From Polyangium sp. y55x31 (GTDB lineage: Bacteria; Myxococcota_A; Polyangia; Polyangiales; Polyangiaceae), in assembly GCF_029946505.1 (NCBI RefSeq), contig NZ_JARZHG010000023.1, forward strand, positions 1 through 64,000: a DNA stretch of 64,000 nucleotides, given 5' to 3'. A program made the position numbers and the translations under genes. The notes under the pieces were generated by a model. It was given only the letters and a program-made list of their open reading frames with translations. It searched no databases and was not told the origin of the DNA. Each line of letters begins with the position of its first letter. Positions within the stretch are counted from its first letter, which is position 1. Positions 43,688 to 52,769 of the stretch are shown piece by piece.

Positions 43688-45262
43688 TCAGAACCGCTTG
43701 CCCGCACCGCCGAGCAGCCGCATCGCGAACGCTGCGGCAACGTCGCTCGCCCTCGGATCGGCGGCATCCTGCTGGCGGAAGAAGTACGTCTCCGCCCCCA
43801 CCTCGCCGAGAAGGTAAAAACCCGCAGGCAGATCGACCATCACGTCGAGGCCCACGCCCACGTGAGGGGCAAAGCTCGTGCGGGCCGGCGCGACGCCGCG
43901 GGTGACGAACGATTCGTACAAGATCGCCGCCCCCGCAGAAATGCCGAGGTCGAGGCTCACGACGGGGAAATCCCAGGCGTGCGCGAGGCGCACCGAGAGG
44001 TCGAGCTCGTCGGTATCGGCCGAAAGGGCATCGTTGGCAAAGCCGCCGCGGCAGGCGCCGAGCCGCGGCGTGAGGCTCAAGTGCTCGGTCTCGATCGCGT
44101 ACCCAACGAAGAAGCCGTGGCAAGACGAAGCGCCCTTCCAGAACGGCGTGCGCAGCCGGTAGCCGGCCTGCGGGCCGTGCACCGCGCCCGCGCGCGCCTG
44201 CCCCTTGCGCACGAGGCGCGCGTAGGCGACCTGCGTCAGCGCGTCGTCCCGCAGCACGGCCGCCTGGCCGGCGCTCAGCGTGATCGTGCCCTCCAGAAGG
44301 TAGTCCTTGTCGCGACCGCGCACGAAGTAGGTGCCGGGCTTCACGCTGATCTTCCGCGCGGCATCGCGCGCCGAGACCTCGGCGACCACCGGCCCTCCGC
44401 TGCTCCCCCCGAAGAGCAGGTACGATCGGCCCGCGGGCAGCTCCAGGGTCGCGCGGCCCGAGGCCCCGGCCGGGAGCGAGGTCAGTAGGACCTTGCCCTG
44501 CCCGCGCAGCTCGTAGCGGAACGTCGGGTGCTGCGTGCCCGCGAGCGTGCGGCTCGAAGCGCGCAGGGTGTTGTCGTAGGCGTGGTCGTACGCCTCTTCC
44601 AGCTCGACGAAGCCATCGCCGTTGTCGTCCGCGGCGCCCATCAGCCCGGACACGAAGTAATGGGTGAAAAACGAGCCCTTGAGGGCATCGGACTCCTGCG
44701 CGTCCTCATTGGCCGAGCTCGCCGTGAGAAAGACGACGCCCTCGCCCGCGAGGCGGCCGTCGATGCGGATGTCGACCTGCGCCGCGGGGCTGCCCCCCTT
44801 CACCCGCGTGAGCGCGCCGGATCGGCAAGCGTCGAGGACGAGCACGCGGAAGCTCGCGGCCGAGCCACGCACGAGCTGCTCGATCTGCGCCAGATCGAGC
44901 GTGGTCCTGCCGAGGTGCAGCGCCGTCGCGTCGGCGTGCCCCGAGTAATACACGACGGCGATGATCTGGACGTCCGGAGCCGCGGCCTGGCGGATCCGAT
45001 CGTTCATCGCGATCAGCGTGGCGCGGACGGTGTCGGCGCCCTCGCCCCGGAGCAGCACCATGTTCGCCGGCGGAAAGCCGCCGAGGTCCTTGAGCACCTC
45101 GTGCACCCGTTCCGCGTCGGACTCGGCGTAACGCAGCTCGACGTCGCCCGCCGCGCCCGCGTTGTTGCCGATGATCACGGCAAAGCGCTCGATGCGCGCC
45201 CAAGCGAAGGCAGGCTGGAGCAGGGTCGCGAGGAAGATGCCGAGGATCCAGAGAGCCTTCAT
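43688..45262 (-). CDS. Exported caspase-family (C14) peptidase with C-terminal barrel-like region
   Basis: 524 residues. Signal peptide MKALWILGIFLATLLQPAFAWA. Residues ~22-250 are a caspase domain: RFAVIIGNN, catalytic His in VVYYSGHAD, catalytic Cys in VLDACRSGAL, FLTASSANEDAQES. An EF-hand-like DDNGDGFVELEEAYD lies at ~235, and a beta-rich ~250-residue end (repeated Gly/Leu strands, closing with AFAMRLLGGAGKRF) suggests an outer-membrane-type fold. The ATG overlaps the anti-sigma stop (ATGA). Unlike the caspase-like protein at 19401, both catalytic residues are kept. Likely periplasmic or outer-membrane signalling protease; substrate unknown. Confidence 0.85.
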   Translation of the reverse strand: MKALWILGIFLATLLQPAFAWARIERFAVIIGNNAGAAGDVELRYAESDAERVHEVLKDLGGFPPANMVLLRGEGADTVRATLIAMNDRIRQAAAPDVQIIAVVYYSGHADATALHLGRTTLDLAQIEQLVRGSAASFRVLVLDACRSGALTRVKGGSPAAQVDIRIDGRLAGEGVVFLTASSANEDAQESDALKGSFFTHYFVSGLMGAADDNGDGFVELEEAYDHAYDNTLRASSRTLAGTQHPTFRYELRGQGKVLLTSLPAGASGRATLELPAGRSYLLFGGSSGGPVVAEVSARDAARKISVKPGTYFVRGRDKDYLLEGTITLSAGQAAVLRDDALTQVAYARLVRKGQARAGAVHGPQAGYRLRTPFWKGASSCHGFFVGYAIETEHLSLTPRLGACRGGFANDALSADTDELDLSVRLAHAWDFPVVSLDLGISAGAAILYESFVTRGVAPARTSFAPHVGVGLDVMVDLPAGFYLLGEVGAETYFFRQQDAADPRASDVAAAFAMRLLGGAGKRF

Positions 45263-46011
45263 GGTGCCGGCCGCTTGACGAAGGAGACGCGATCGACCTC
45301 GCAGCCGGCGGGCATCGGCGGGCTGTCCGGCGTGGCCTCGAAGGCGACGCGCAGAGGTTCGAGCTCGATCGGATCGGCGCAGAAGAGGGCGTATGTGGTC
45401 TCCGCGCCGAGGACGGCGTCGAGCACCGTGCTCTGTTCGAGCGGCACGTCGTTGCCACGCGTGATGCGCACGGCCCGCGGCGCGGTGGGGTAATAGACGC
45501 TGGCCTTGCGCGCGCCGTCGACGCTGATCAGGGCGAAATACGCGTCGTCGCGCTGCATTGTGTACGTGAACTGGAGGGTATCGCCGGGGTAGACGATCTC
45601 GCCGGCCGCGCCGGGCGTCACCGCGTCGCCGTGCTTCACGTAGAAGCCGACGCGGGGGCGGCCCTTGATGCGGGTGCCTGGCTCGCCCGCATCGTCGCCG
45701 GGAGGCCGCGCCCGGAACCAGAACGCGAACGCGGCGGCGGCGGCGAGCACCACGGCGACCCGCGGGGCCCACCGGGCGAGGCGCCGCACCTCGGCCGACG
45801 GGCGCGCGGCCGGGAGCGGGGGCAGATCGGCGAGGAAGGCCGCGCGGCCCGCCTCGATCTCGGCGAGGCGCGCCTTGCAGCGCGCGCAACCTTCGAGGTG
45901 GACGCGCGCCTCGCCCCCGGCCGCGGCGTCGAGCTCGCCCGCGACGAGGCGGTCGAGGCGCAGATCGGAGAGGCAGCTCTCCGGTCGTGATCGCGTCAGG
46001 ACAGGTCGCAC
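45259..46011 (-). CDS. Anti-sigma factor with zinc finger and DUF4384-like domain
   Basis: 250 residues from GTG. Residues ~15-50 carry the HxxxCxxC anti-sigma zinc-finger form (HLEGCARC), with a transmembrane helix at ~80-100 (APRVAVVLAAAAAFAFWF). The periplasmic part has the GDTLQFTYTMQRDDAYFALISVDG pattern of DUF4384. It starts 16 bases inside the ECF sigma gene and overlaps the caspase start by four bases, so the three are translated together. It should hold the sigma factor at the membrane until a signal is sensed. Confidence 0.82.
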   Translation of the reverse strand: MRPVLTRSRPESCLSDLRLDRLVAGELDAAAGGEARVHLEGCARCKARLAEIEAGRAAFLADLPPLPAARPSAEVRRLARWAPRVAVVLAAAAAFAFWFRARPPGDDAGEPGTRIKGRPRVGFYVKHGDAVTPGAAGEIVYPGDTLQFTYTMQRDDAYFALISVDGARKASVYYPTAPRAVRITRGNDVPLEQSTVLDAVLGAETTYALFCADPIELEPLRVAFEATPDSPPMPAGCEVDRVSFVKRPAP

Positions 46012-46496
46012 GGTTCACCCTCCTCGTGGGATGCGGCCCACGTCTTCAGCCGATCGAGCAGGTTGCCGACATGCCGGCGCGAGCAGCCCATGACGGCGGC
46101 GATCTCCTCGTGGGTCATGTCGTCGAGGTAGTAGTAGACGGCGGCCGTCGCGAGGTCCTCGGGCAGCTTGGCGAGCAGATCGCGCACGAGCGCGCTGGCC
46201 TCGGCCGAGGGCGGCACGGCGTCGGCGCGGGCGGGCGCGACGCGCTCGTGGAGGAGCCGGGAGCGCGTCTTCCCATCGCGTAGCTTGTTCAGGCAAAGGT
46301 TCGTCGTGGCGCTGTAGAGCCACGTCGTGAGCGAGCTCGTCCCCTGGAACTGCTCGGGGCGCTCGAGGAGCGAGGCGAAGACCTCCTGCAACGCCTCGCG
46401 CGCGTCGGCCTCGTTGCCGAGGAGACGCGCGGCGCGGCGGAGCACCGAGTGCCCGTGCGCCCGATAGACTTGCTCGATGCTCTGCCGTCCCAGCAT
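45996..46496 (-). CDS. ECF RNA polymerase sigma factor
   Basis: 166 residues. Sigma2-like region at ~5-75 (RAARLLGNEADAREALQEVFASLLERPEQF, SLTTWLYSATTNLCLNKLR) and sigma4 at ~105-160 (LPEDLATAAVYYYLDDMTHEEIAAVMGCSRRHVGNLLDRL). Starts nine bases after the lipoprotein stop. The adjacent zinc-finger gene is its anti-sigma. Its own target promoters are not known. Confidence 0.92.
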   Translation of the reverse strand: MLGRQSIEQVYRAHGHSVLRRAARLLGNEADAREALQEVFASLLERPEQFQGTSSLTTWLYSATTNLCLNKLRDGKTRSRLLHERVAPARADAVPPSAEASALVRDLLAKLPEDLATAAVYYYLDDMTHEEIAAVMGCSRRHVGNLLDRLKTWAASHEEGEPCDLS

Positions 46497-46505
46497 GCCG
46501 CCCGT

Positions 46506-47291
46506 TCAATACCAGTCGATGCCCTGCGTCGGCTCGCCGAGACGCACCTCGATGGAGGTGCCGAACCCGTTCGGCGCCTCGCGGAAGGTATCCTTCCCGC
46601 TGCCGCAGTCCGGCTCCGGATTCCCCGTCTCGCAATCGGCGGTGCACGCGTCGAAGTCGCTCCCGGAGGACATCTGCGAGCACTGGTCATAGCAGTCGTT
46701 GAGGGCGTCGCTGTACATCTCGTAGCACGCCTGGATCGCCGCCTTCTCCTCGGGGGTTTTCCGAACGACCTCCATCAGGTGGTACCCGGGCGAGGGCCGG
46801 CCGCCGAGGAGGCCCTCCCAGATGCTGTTCGGCTCGAGCTCGTGGTCGATGTACACGAGGACGTGGTCCTCGCTCATGCCGAGCATGTTGGCCTCGACTT
46901 GCTCGAAGCTCGTGATGGCCCCTTCGGTCGTGCCCGGCTCGACCGCGAGGATCAGAGCCAGGCCGACCTTGTCTCCACCCGTCTCCTCCGCGGTGATGAG
47001 CGCGGCCTCGGGCGGAGGCGTGAAGATCGGCAGCGTGAAGCTCGCGGGAAATTGGCCGCTCACGGCCGCGCTCGTCCCGAAGAGGCCGTCCGGGTTTTTC
47101 TGGGGCAGCGCCCAGATCAGGGCCACATCGGCGGTCGAGACCGCGCTCCCGTCGTTGACGACGGAGCCCTGCACGGTGGCGATGGGCTCCCCCTGGTAGG
47201 CCGGATCGGCCTGCGATTCGCAGCCCGCGGCGGCGAGGGAGGCGAAGGCGAACGTGGCGAACGTGACAAGCGAAAGACGATGCAAGTTCAT
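46506..47291 (-). CDS. Lipoprotein, first gene of the sigma/caspase operon
   Basis: 261 residues; ATG preceded by gaaggag. Signal peptide with the AAAGC lipobox. A carboxypeptidase-regulatory-like beta domain is suggested by PIATVQGSVVNDGSAVSTADVALIWA, then a Cys-rich helix-loop region with EMYSDALNDCYDQCSQM and DACTADCETGNPEPDCG. Only nine bases separate its stop from the ECF sigma start, so it leads a four-gene operon of lipoprotein, sigma, anti-sigma and caspase. A signal-sensing or client role is inferred from position. The 157-base upstream gap shows no certain promoter. Confidence 0.7.
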   Translation of the reverse strand: MNLHRLSLVTFATFAFASLAAAGCESQADPAYQGEPIATVQGSVVNDGSAVSTADVALIWALPQKNPDGLFGTSAAVSGQFPASFTLPIFTPPPEAALITAEETGGDKVGLALILAVEPGTTEGAITSFEQVEANMLGMSEDHVLVYIDHELEPNSIWEGLLGGRPSPGYHLMEVVRKTPEEKAAIQACYEMYSDALNDCYDQCSQMSSGSDFDACTADCETGNPEPDCGSGKDTFREAPNGFGTSIEVRLGEPTQGIDWY

Positions 47292-47448
47292 GGGCGGCGC
47301 TCCTTCGTTGAGGTTGCCGTGTCGCCCCTTTGGGAACGCGAGGCCGCGGCGATGGCACGGCCGCCGAAAAAAAATCTCGCCCCGGGGGTCCCGTCCATGT
47401 CGTGCGGCTCGCGCCCTCGCCCCTCGCCCGCCACGGGCCTTTCCCACC

Positions 47449-47838
47449 TCAATCGAGCCGCAAGAGATAAACCGCCATCGCGCATCCAATCAGTGCGAGC
47501 AGGACCGAAAGCAACACGCCCATCGAAACGGGGTGTGCGCGCGGCGTCTCGCCGCGGTTGTACCGGACGATGAAGCGCGCGTGCTGGAGCGCCGCGACGA
47601 CGTTCACGACGAGACCCAGCACCACGAGCGCAATGCCGACCGCCTGCGACGTGTGCGCCGGATGCGCGGGCGGAATGCCGCGGGTCGCGGCGAGCTCGCG
47701 GAGGAAAATCCCGAACCGGGCCACGACGAACCCGAACCCCATCATGGCGAGGCCGGTGCGCAGCCACGCGAGCAACGTGCGCTCGGCGGCGAGAGGAATC
47801 CGCAGATCGTAATCGGCGCGGGGAGGCGGCTCCGGCAT
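47449..47838 (-). CDS. DUF202 inner-membrane protein
   Basis: 129 residues from ATG 47838; an in-frame GTG at 47856 gives six more. Three transmembrane helices, the first after the diagnostic AAERTLLAWLRTGLAMMGFGFVVARFG of DUF202 (YidH-like). Function of the family is unknown, though members are often membrane-stress linked. Monocistronic. Confidence 0.85.
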   Translation of the reverse strand: MPEPPPRADYDLRIPLAAERTLLAWLRTGLAMMGFGFVVARFGIFLRELAATRGIPPAHPAHTSQAVGIALVVLGLVVNVVAALQHARFIVRYNRGETPRAHPVSMGVLLSVLLALIGCAMAVYLLRLD

Positions 47839-47928
47839 GGCCTCCCCGCCTACCACCGTTCGGATCGCGCGGCCACGCAGAGGGGCCTGCGAGAGCTCGA
47901 ATGCGCGGTCTGCCGCCCCCGCGAACCC

Positions 47929-47957
47929 TTGACACCCGCGAGAGGCTTTGTCTTCCT
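47929..47957 (+). promoter_or_regulatory. Candidate promoter for the lipoprotein pair at 47966
   Basis: A TTGACA (47929-47934) is followed 17 bases later by the poor -10 cttcct. The start codon is nine bases on. The same arrangement, TTGACA with short leader, occurs at 10974. Confidence 0.35.
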
Positions 47958-47965
47958 ACCGCGCC

Positions 47966-48382
47966 ATGATCTGGAGAACAGGAACGTTCGCGCTTCTCTT
48001 CGCAGCTTGCGCATCGAGCACGCCGCCGGACAAAACGTCGGCCGCGACGGACAAACCCGCGGCGGCGGCGCTCGCGCCGGCCGAGCGGGAGGAGCTCGCG
48101 CGGCAGTTCCGGCAAGACGAGGCCGAGGACGCCTACAAGTGGAAGCTTCAGACGTTCGTGCATCCGGTCGTCTGCGCGGACCGGCAGGGTCGCTCCGGGG
48201 ATGCGTGGATCATGATTCAGGACGGGAAGGTCGTGAAGGCGGGCATCGAGGACGGCTCCCCCGACAACGCGGTCGATCTCACCCCGCAGCTCGCCGGAAA
48301 GGCCGTGCCGCCGGTGCCGGCCAAGTGGGAGAAGCTCTTTGCGGGCGGCGAGGCGGTCTACTTCTCCTGGAGCTGCATGTGA
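47966..48382 (+). CDS. Small lipoprotein, unknown function
   Basis: 138 residues. ATG at 47966 opens MIWRTGTFALLFAAC, a signal peptide with lipobox; a TTG at 47948 could add six residues. Then an Ala/Asp/Lys linker and a short domain (FVHPVVCADRQGRSGDAWIMIQDGKVV, FSWSCM) with two mature Cys. Six bases separate its stop from the next lipoprotein's start. No family recognised. Confidence 0.6.
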   Translation: MIWRTGTFALLFAACASSTPPDKTSAATDKPAAAALAPAEREELARQFRQDEAEDAYKWKLQTFVHPVVCADRQGRSGDAWIMIQDGKVVKAGIEDGSPDNAVDLTPQLAGKAVPPVPAKWEKLFAGGEAVYFSWSCM

Positions 48383-48387
48383 TCACC

Positions 48388-48678
48388 ATGAAAAAACACG
48401 CCTTTGCCTCCGCCGTCGTCGCCCTCGTTTTGGGCGCCGCCCTCGGGTGTAGCAACACGACGCCCGCGCCGGTCGACAGCGGCGCCGCGCCGGATCGCAA
48501 GGCCGCGCCCGCGCCCTCCTGCGCGGCGGGCACGTTCGCGAACAACGAGGGTCAGTGCATCAAAGAATGCGCGACCGACGCCGACTGCGCGCCCAACCAG
48601 GCCTGCGAGGATGTGCGTTTCATCGAGAAAGACGGCAGCATGGGCCCGCTCATGGGCAAGGGCTGCCAGGGCCCCTGA
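48388..48678 (+). CDS. Cys-rich small lipoprotein
   Basis: 96 residues. MKKHAFASAVVALVLGAALGC is a signal peptide with lipobox. After a Pro/Ala linker the mature part is Cys-spaced like EGF/TIL modules: SCAAGTFANNEGQCIKECATDADCAPNQACEDVRF. Such Asp/Cys-rich ends are frequent in myxobacterial surface lipoproteins. Same transcript as the gene at 47966. Confidence 0.65.
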   Translation: MKKHAFASAVVALVLGAALGCSNTTPAPVDSGAAPDRKAAPAPSCAAGTFANNEGQCIKECATDADCAPNQACEDVRFIEKDGSMGPLMGKGCQGP

Positions 48679-48800
48679 CAGCCTGTGGAATCATCGTCGC
48701 GAGCGCCCCGAAGCTAGGGCGACGGAGCGAGGAATCCTGAAGGATTTCGAGCGATGTCGACCGACGATTCGGGGCGCGCAGCAGATGAGTCCACAGGCTG
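48678..48800. repeat. 123-bp palindromic element between convergent genes
   Basis: The left end (acagcctgtgga, gcgccccgaa) and right end (ttcggggcgc, tccacaggctgt) are inverted copies of about 34 bases. The centre has aatcct-ga-aggatt. It fills the gap between the stop of the lipoprotein and that of the glycosyltransferase, so may end both transcripts. Confidence 0.75.
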
Positions 48801-51050
48801 TTAATCCAGCCGCAGCACCTCGATCGCATTCGCCCCCGCGGGCCGCGCGAGCTTCATCGATTTCCCCCGCCCGAGCAGCGCCGCGTGGAAGACCTCCGCG
48901 CCGGGCCTCTTCACGATCGTCACCGGATCCACGTAAAGAAACCCCTTCCGCATCCGTTCGACCGGCACCACGAGCGGAAACCCCACGTCGCGCGTCGTCG
49001 GATCCGCCATCGTCGTGGAGAGCGGCGCGCGCGCGGTGACGCGGGATCGCACGGCGAGCGTCGTCCCCGGCGCGAGCGGCCCCGACGCCCGGACGAACAG
49101 GTCGAGCCGCGGACGAACACCCGTCCGGTACGACGCACCCACGATCTCGGACCCGTCCTCGTACGCCGCGCCGATCGGCCGGAGCTCGCGCGTGATCTCC
49201 GCGAAGAGCGCCTCCGCCCGCGCCGCGTCGCCCTGCGTCACGGCCACGTTGTGCGCGATTCGTTTCTGTTCGAACGTCCGCGGCGGCTCCGCGGGCGGCG
49301 CCGCCTCCTGATCCCAGTGCACGCGCGCCTCCCACGTCGCATACGCGTCCGGCACGATCGTACGCACGGGTTCCGTCGCGCTCACGAACATCCATTCGAG
49401 CGCGCTTGGCTCGCGCTCCTCGAACACGTACGCGTCGATCGGCGCGAACATCTCGCGCGGAGACACGGCCCAGAACGGGCCCACGGCCGTCACGTGGAAC
49501 CGCTTCGCCACGGCCGCGAGCTGCGCTTCCGGCGCGTAGCGGCTGTCCATCACGTACACGCCGTCGCGCCCCGGCAGGGGCCCCGCCGGCACCGGCTGGT
49601 TGACCTTCACCACGCGCCCGCCGAGCGACCAGACCTGCGCCCACGTCGCGTGCATGCTCTCGTGCAGAAAGGCCGTGGCGTCGGGCGGGATGCGCGACGC
49701 GAGCCAGCGCAGGAACACGGTCTTGTCGCCGTCCGAGTCGATGAGGTTCCCCTTCTCGTTGAACCGCCCGCCCGTCTGCCGCGCGTAGAGCGCCGCGGGT
49801 ACGCCGTCGCGCAGGACGAACACGAGCGGCACGAGCAGGACGCCGAGCGCGACGAGCCCACCCTCGAACGTGCTGCCCGCGGGCATTCGCCGCACGCGAC
49901 GCGCGAGGGCGCCTGCCGCAGGCGCGAGCGTGGCCACGAGCGCGCCCATCGCGAGAGCGAAATACGCGGCGAACGCATGCGGCCAGAACACGTGGATGTC
50001 AGCGCCCTGCTTGAAGACGATGTACTGGAACGTCGCCATGCCGAGCACGAGGAGCGGCGCGAGCTCGACCTCGGCGCGCGTGAGCAAGAGCCGCAGCACG
50101 CACACGACCGCCGCGATCTTCCCGAGCAGGATCGCGATCGGCGTGAACGAGAGCTCGATCCAGTACCGCCGGCTCGTGAGCACGGCCGAGAGCGGGATCG
50201 CGTTGCCCGCCGAGCGGGATCCGTAGACCGAGAGCAGATCGCCGAGCTTGCCGGCCTTCTGGAAGATCGCGAGGTAGAGGACCCCGGTGAGCACGGACAG
50301 CACGGCCCACGTGATCCAGAGCTCGGCGTACCTGCGCTCGTGCAGTGGCCCGAAGAACCGGCGCCCGCCGAGGTAGCCGCGGACGAGCCCGAAGCCGAGC
50401 CACTGCCCCGCGAGCACGAACGCCGGCCAGTCCGCGTGCAGCGCCATGACGAGGCCTATCGCGCTCACGAAGAGCCATTTGCGCCGCCACGTCTGGACGA
50501 GCCGCACAGAGCCGTAGATCGCGAGCAGCGACCAGAACATGAGCGGCACTTCGAGCGCGTTGAAGCTCGCGAACGAGAGCGTGATCGGCAGGACGACGAA
50601 CCCCACGGCCGCCGCCGCGCCCGCCGCGGGCCGCCAGATCGAGCGCCCGATCGCGTAGAGCAAGGGCGGCGTCGCGCCCGAGATCAGGATCGCGGCCAGG
50701 CGGCAGACGACGTCGTGCCGGCCCACGATCTTCATGACGAACGCCGTCACCCAGAAGATCCCCCACGGGTGGTGGCAGTAGTAGAGCTCCGGCCCGGGCC
50801 GCGCCTCCGTGTACTCCCAGACCGGGCCCGGGATCCCCCAGCGCAGCATGTTCTCCGCGATGATCCCCATGCTCGCGGTCGAGGCCCAGTGCCCGTTCAG
50901 CACGGGCCCGAGCATCTCCCACGCGGCGACCAGGAAAAACCACGCGGTCGCCACGGCGGCGAGCGTCCGCGCGATCCGCGCCTCGCGCGCGCTCGCCACG
51001 GGCAGGCCGTCCGAGCCTTGGGGCAAGCGGAGCGAGAGCCTCGGGATCAT
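48801..51050 (-). CDS. Large membrane glycosyltransferase of the GT-C type
   Basis: 749 residues. About 11 hydrophobic helices in the first ~440 residues, with short catalytic-loop signature in the first large loop (VWEYTEARPGPELYYCHHPWGIFW), as in PMT/ArnT-like enzymes, then a ~300-residue soluble C-terminal domain (FHVTAVGPFWAVSPREMFAPIDAY). It would transfer a sugar from a polyprenyl phosphate in the outer leaflet. Divergent from another membrane protein at 51107 (56-base gap). Confidence 0.7.
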   Translation of the reverse strand: MIPRLSLRLPQGSDGLPVASAREARIARTLAAVATAWFFLVAAWEMLGPVLNGHWASTASMGIIAENMLRWGIPGPVWEYTEARPGPELYYCHHPWGIFWVTAFVMKIVGRHDVVCRLAAILISGATPPLLYAIGRSIWRPAAGAAAAVGFVVLPITLSFASFNALEVPLMFWSLLAIYGSVRLVQTWRRKWLFVSAIGLVMALHADWPAFVLAGQWLGFGLVRGYLGGRRFFGPLHERRYAELWITWAVLSVLTGVLYLAIFQKAGKLGDLLSVYGSRSAGNAIPLSAVLTSRRYWIELSFTPIAILLGKIAAVVCVLRLLLTRAEVELAPLLVLGMATFQYIVFKQGADIHVFWPHAFAAYFALAMGALVATLAPAAGALARRVRRMPAGSTFEGGLVALGVLLVPLVFVLRDGVPAALYARQTGGRFNEKGNLIDSDGDKTVFLRWLASRIPPDATAFLHESMHATWAQVWSLGGRVVKVNQPVPAGPLPGRDGVYVMDSRYAPEAQLAAVAKRFHVTAVGPFWAVSPREMFAPIDAYVFEEREPSALEWMFVSATEPVRTIVPDAYATWEARVHWDQEAAPPAEPPRTFEQKRIAHNVAVTQGDAARAEALFAEITRELRPIGAAYEDGSEIVGASYRTGVRPRLDLFVRASGPLAPGTTLAVRSRVTARAPLSTTMADPTTRDVGFPLVVPVERMRKGFLYVDPVTIVKRPGAEVFHAALLGRGKSMKLARPAGANAIEVLRLD

Positions 51051-51106
51051 GCGCGCGAGAGGGTAGCGGATGGCAAGCGCTTCGGGCGTGGTAACTTGCC
51101 GCCCCC

Positions 51107-52693
51107 GTGCGTCTCGGAAAGCGGCTTGCGGCCGCCGTAGAGAAAAATCCCGTAAGTTCCGCCCTCGCGATCGTCGCGCTGGCCGCGTCCCTTTACGTCA
51201 TCGCCTACCCGTTCACGGCCGCGCGATACGCGCCGATGACGGATCTCCCGTTCCACGCCGCGCAGACCGGCGCGCTCCGGCATTTCTTCGATCCGAGCTA
51301 CCACCTGCGCGACCAGTTCGAGCTGCACCCGCTCGCCGTCCCGTACATGTCCTCGTACGTGATCGGCGCGCTCTTCATGTTCCTCGTGCCCACGCACGTG
51401 GCCGTGAAGATCGCGGCCGTGGCCATGCTCGCGCTCCTGCCCGCGGGCCTCGCCGTGCTCTTCCACGGCATGAAAAAGAGCCCGCTCCTCGGCCTCGTGG
51501 GCCTGCCGTTCGCGTGGAGCCACCTCACGCACTGGGGCTTCCTCAACTTCGTCGGCGCGCTCGGCCTCTTCGCGATGGCGCTCGGCGTGACGCTCCTCCT
51601 CCTCGACGCGCCCTCGCGGCGCCGGCAGATCACGCTCTCCGCCGTCCTCGTCCTGCTCTTCTTCACGCACGTCTTCCGCTTCCCGTTCGCCGTCGCGGGC
51701 GTCGTCGCCGCGGCCGTCGTGATGTATCCCGCGACGCGGCGCTTCCGGCCGATCCTCGCCCCGCTCATCCCTCCGCTCGTGCTCTTCGCCGCGTGGACGC
51801 GCGTTCGCCCCGCGGCCATCGGCGGGCCCATCGACCTCTCGCGCTTCGATCTCCACCGCCTCGACGAGCTCCGCCCGCTCCTCCTCGAAGGCGGCTTCAA
51901 CGATCCGATCGAGGCTGCGGCGATCGTCACGAACTACCGCACCGTCGGCCTCGTCGCGCTCGTCTCGTTCGTCGCGCTCGTCCTCTCCGGCCGCGCGAGC
52001 GCGTGGAACCGCCGCGCCTTTTCCTTCGCCGTGGGCAGCCACGTCCTCGCCCTCGGCTGCGCGGGCGCGTTCCTCCTATCGTTTCTGATGCTCCCGATGC
52101 AGCAGGGCGTCTGGTGGTACGTCTACCCGCGCGAGGCCACGGCGCTCGCGTTCGCCGCGCTCGCGCTCCTGCCCGACCTGCCCCGCGCGCCCCTGCTCCG
52201 CGCCCCGCTCGTCCTCGCGCTCGCCCTCGCTCCGATCGGCCTCGCCCGCGCGGTCGCCACGAATTACCGCATCTTCGACCGGGCGACCGAGGACTTCCAC
52301 CGCATCACCGAGGACATCCCGCGCGCGCCGCGCCTCATGTATCTCGTCTTCGACCACGGGGGCTCGACCAAGAAAAACACCCCATTCATCCATTTGCCGG
52401 CCTACGTGCAGGCAGACAAGGGCGGCTGGCTCAGCTTCCATTTCGCCGTCTTCGGCGCCTCGCCGCTCGTGTATCGCAATCCGTCCGAGCCCTCGGCCGT
52501 CATCCCGCCGCCCGTCCCCACGCGATGGGAATGGACGCCGCACAAGTTCCGGCCCCTCCAGAATGGCAAGTTTTTCGATTGGTTCCTGGTTCGCAGCCGA
52601 ACCTCCCCGGACGGCATGTTTCGCGAGGATCCCTCGATTGTCCCGGTAAATCACGTCGGCACGTGGTGGCTCTATCGACGGAAATCGGGCTAG
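51107..52693 (+). CDS. Multi-spanning membrane protein, GT-C-like, unknown
   Basis: 528 residues from GTG with about ten hydrophobic helices. The first loop contains YAPMTDLPFHAAQTGALRHFFDPSYHLRDQF, a conserved-looking Asp before the second helix as in GT-C folds. The end is soluble and basic/aromatic (WTPHKFRPLQNGKFFDWFLV). Divergent from the GT-C protein at 48801. No recognised family beyond that; a glycan-export or glycosyltransfer role is a guess. Confidence 0.6.
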   Translation: MRLGKRLAAAVEKNPVSSALAIVALAASLYVIAYPFTAARYAPMTDLPFHAAQTGALRHFFDPSYHLRDQFELHPLAVPYMSSYVIGALFMFLVPTHVAVKIAAVAMLALLPAGLAVLFHGMKKSPLLGLVGLPFAWSHLTHWGFLNFVGALGLFAMALGVTLLLLDAPSRRRQITLSAVLVLLFFTHVFRFPFAVAGVVAAAVVMYPATRRFRPILAPLIPPLVLFAAWTRVRPAAIGGPIDLSRFDLHRLDELRPLLLEGGFNDPIEAAAIVTNYRTVGLVALVSFVALVLSGRASAWNRRAFSFAVGSHVLALGCAGAFLLSFLMLPMQQGVWWYVYPREATALAFAALALLPDLPRAPLLRAPLVLALALAPIGLARAVATNYRIFDRATEDFHRITEDIPRAPRLMYLVFDHGGSTKKNTPFIHLPAYVQADKGGWLSFHFAVFGASPLVYRNPSEPSAVIPPPVPTRWEWTPHKFRPLQNGKFFDWFLVRSRTSPDGMFREDPSIVPVNHVGTWWLYRRKSG

Positions 52694-52769
52694 GGCCCGC
52701 TCGATCGCCTGTGGTCCTGCAGCCATCGCTGCCTTGCGTCTCTGACGCCAGGGGCTAGGCTGCGCGATC

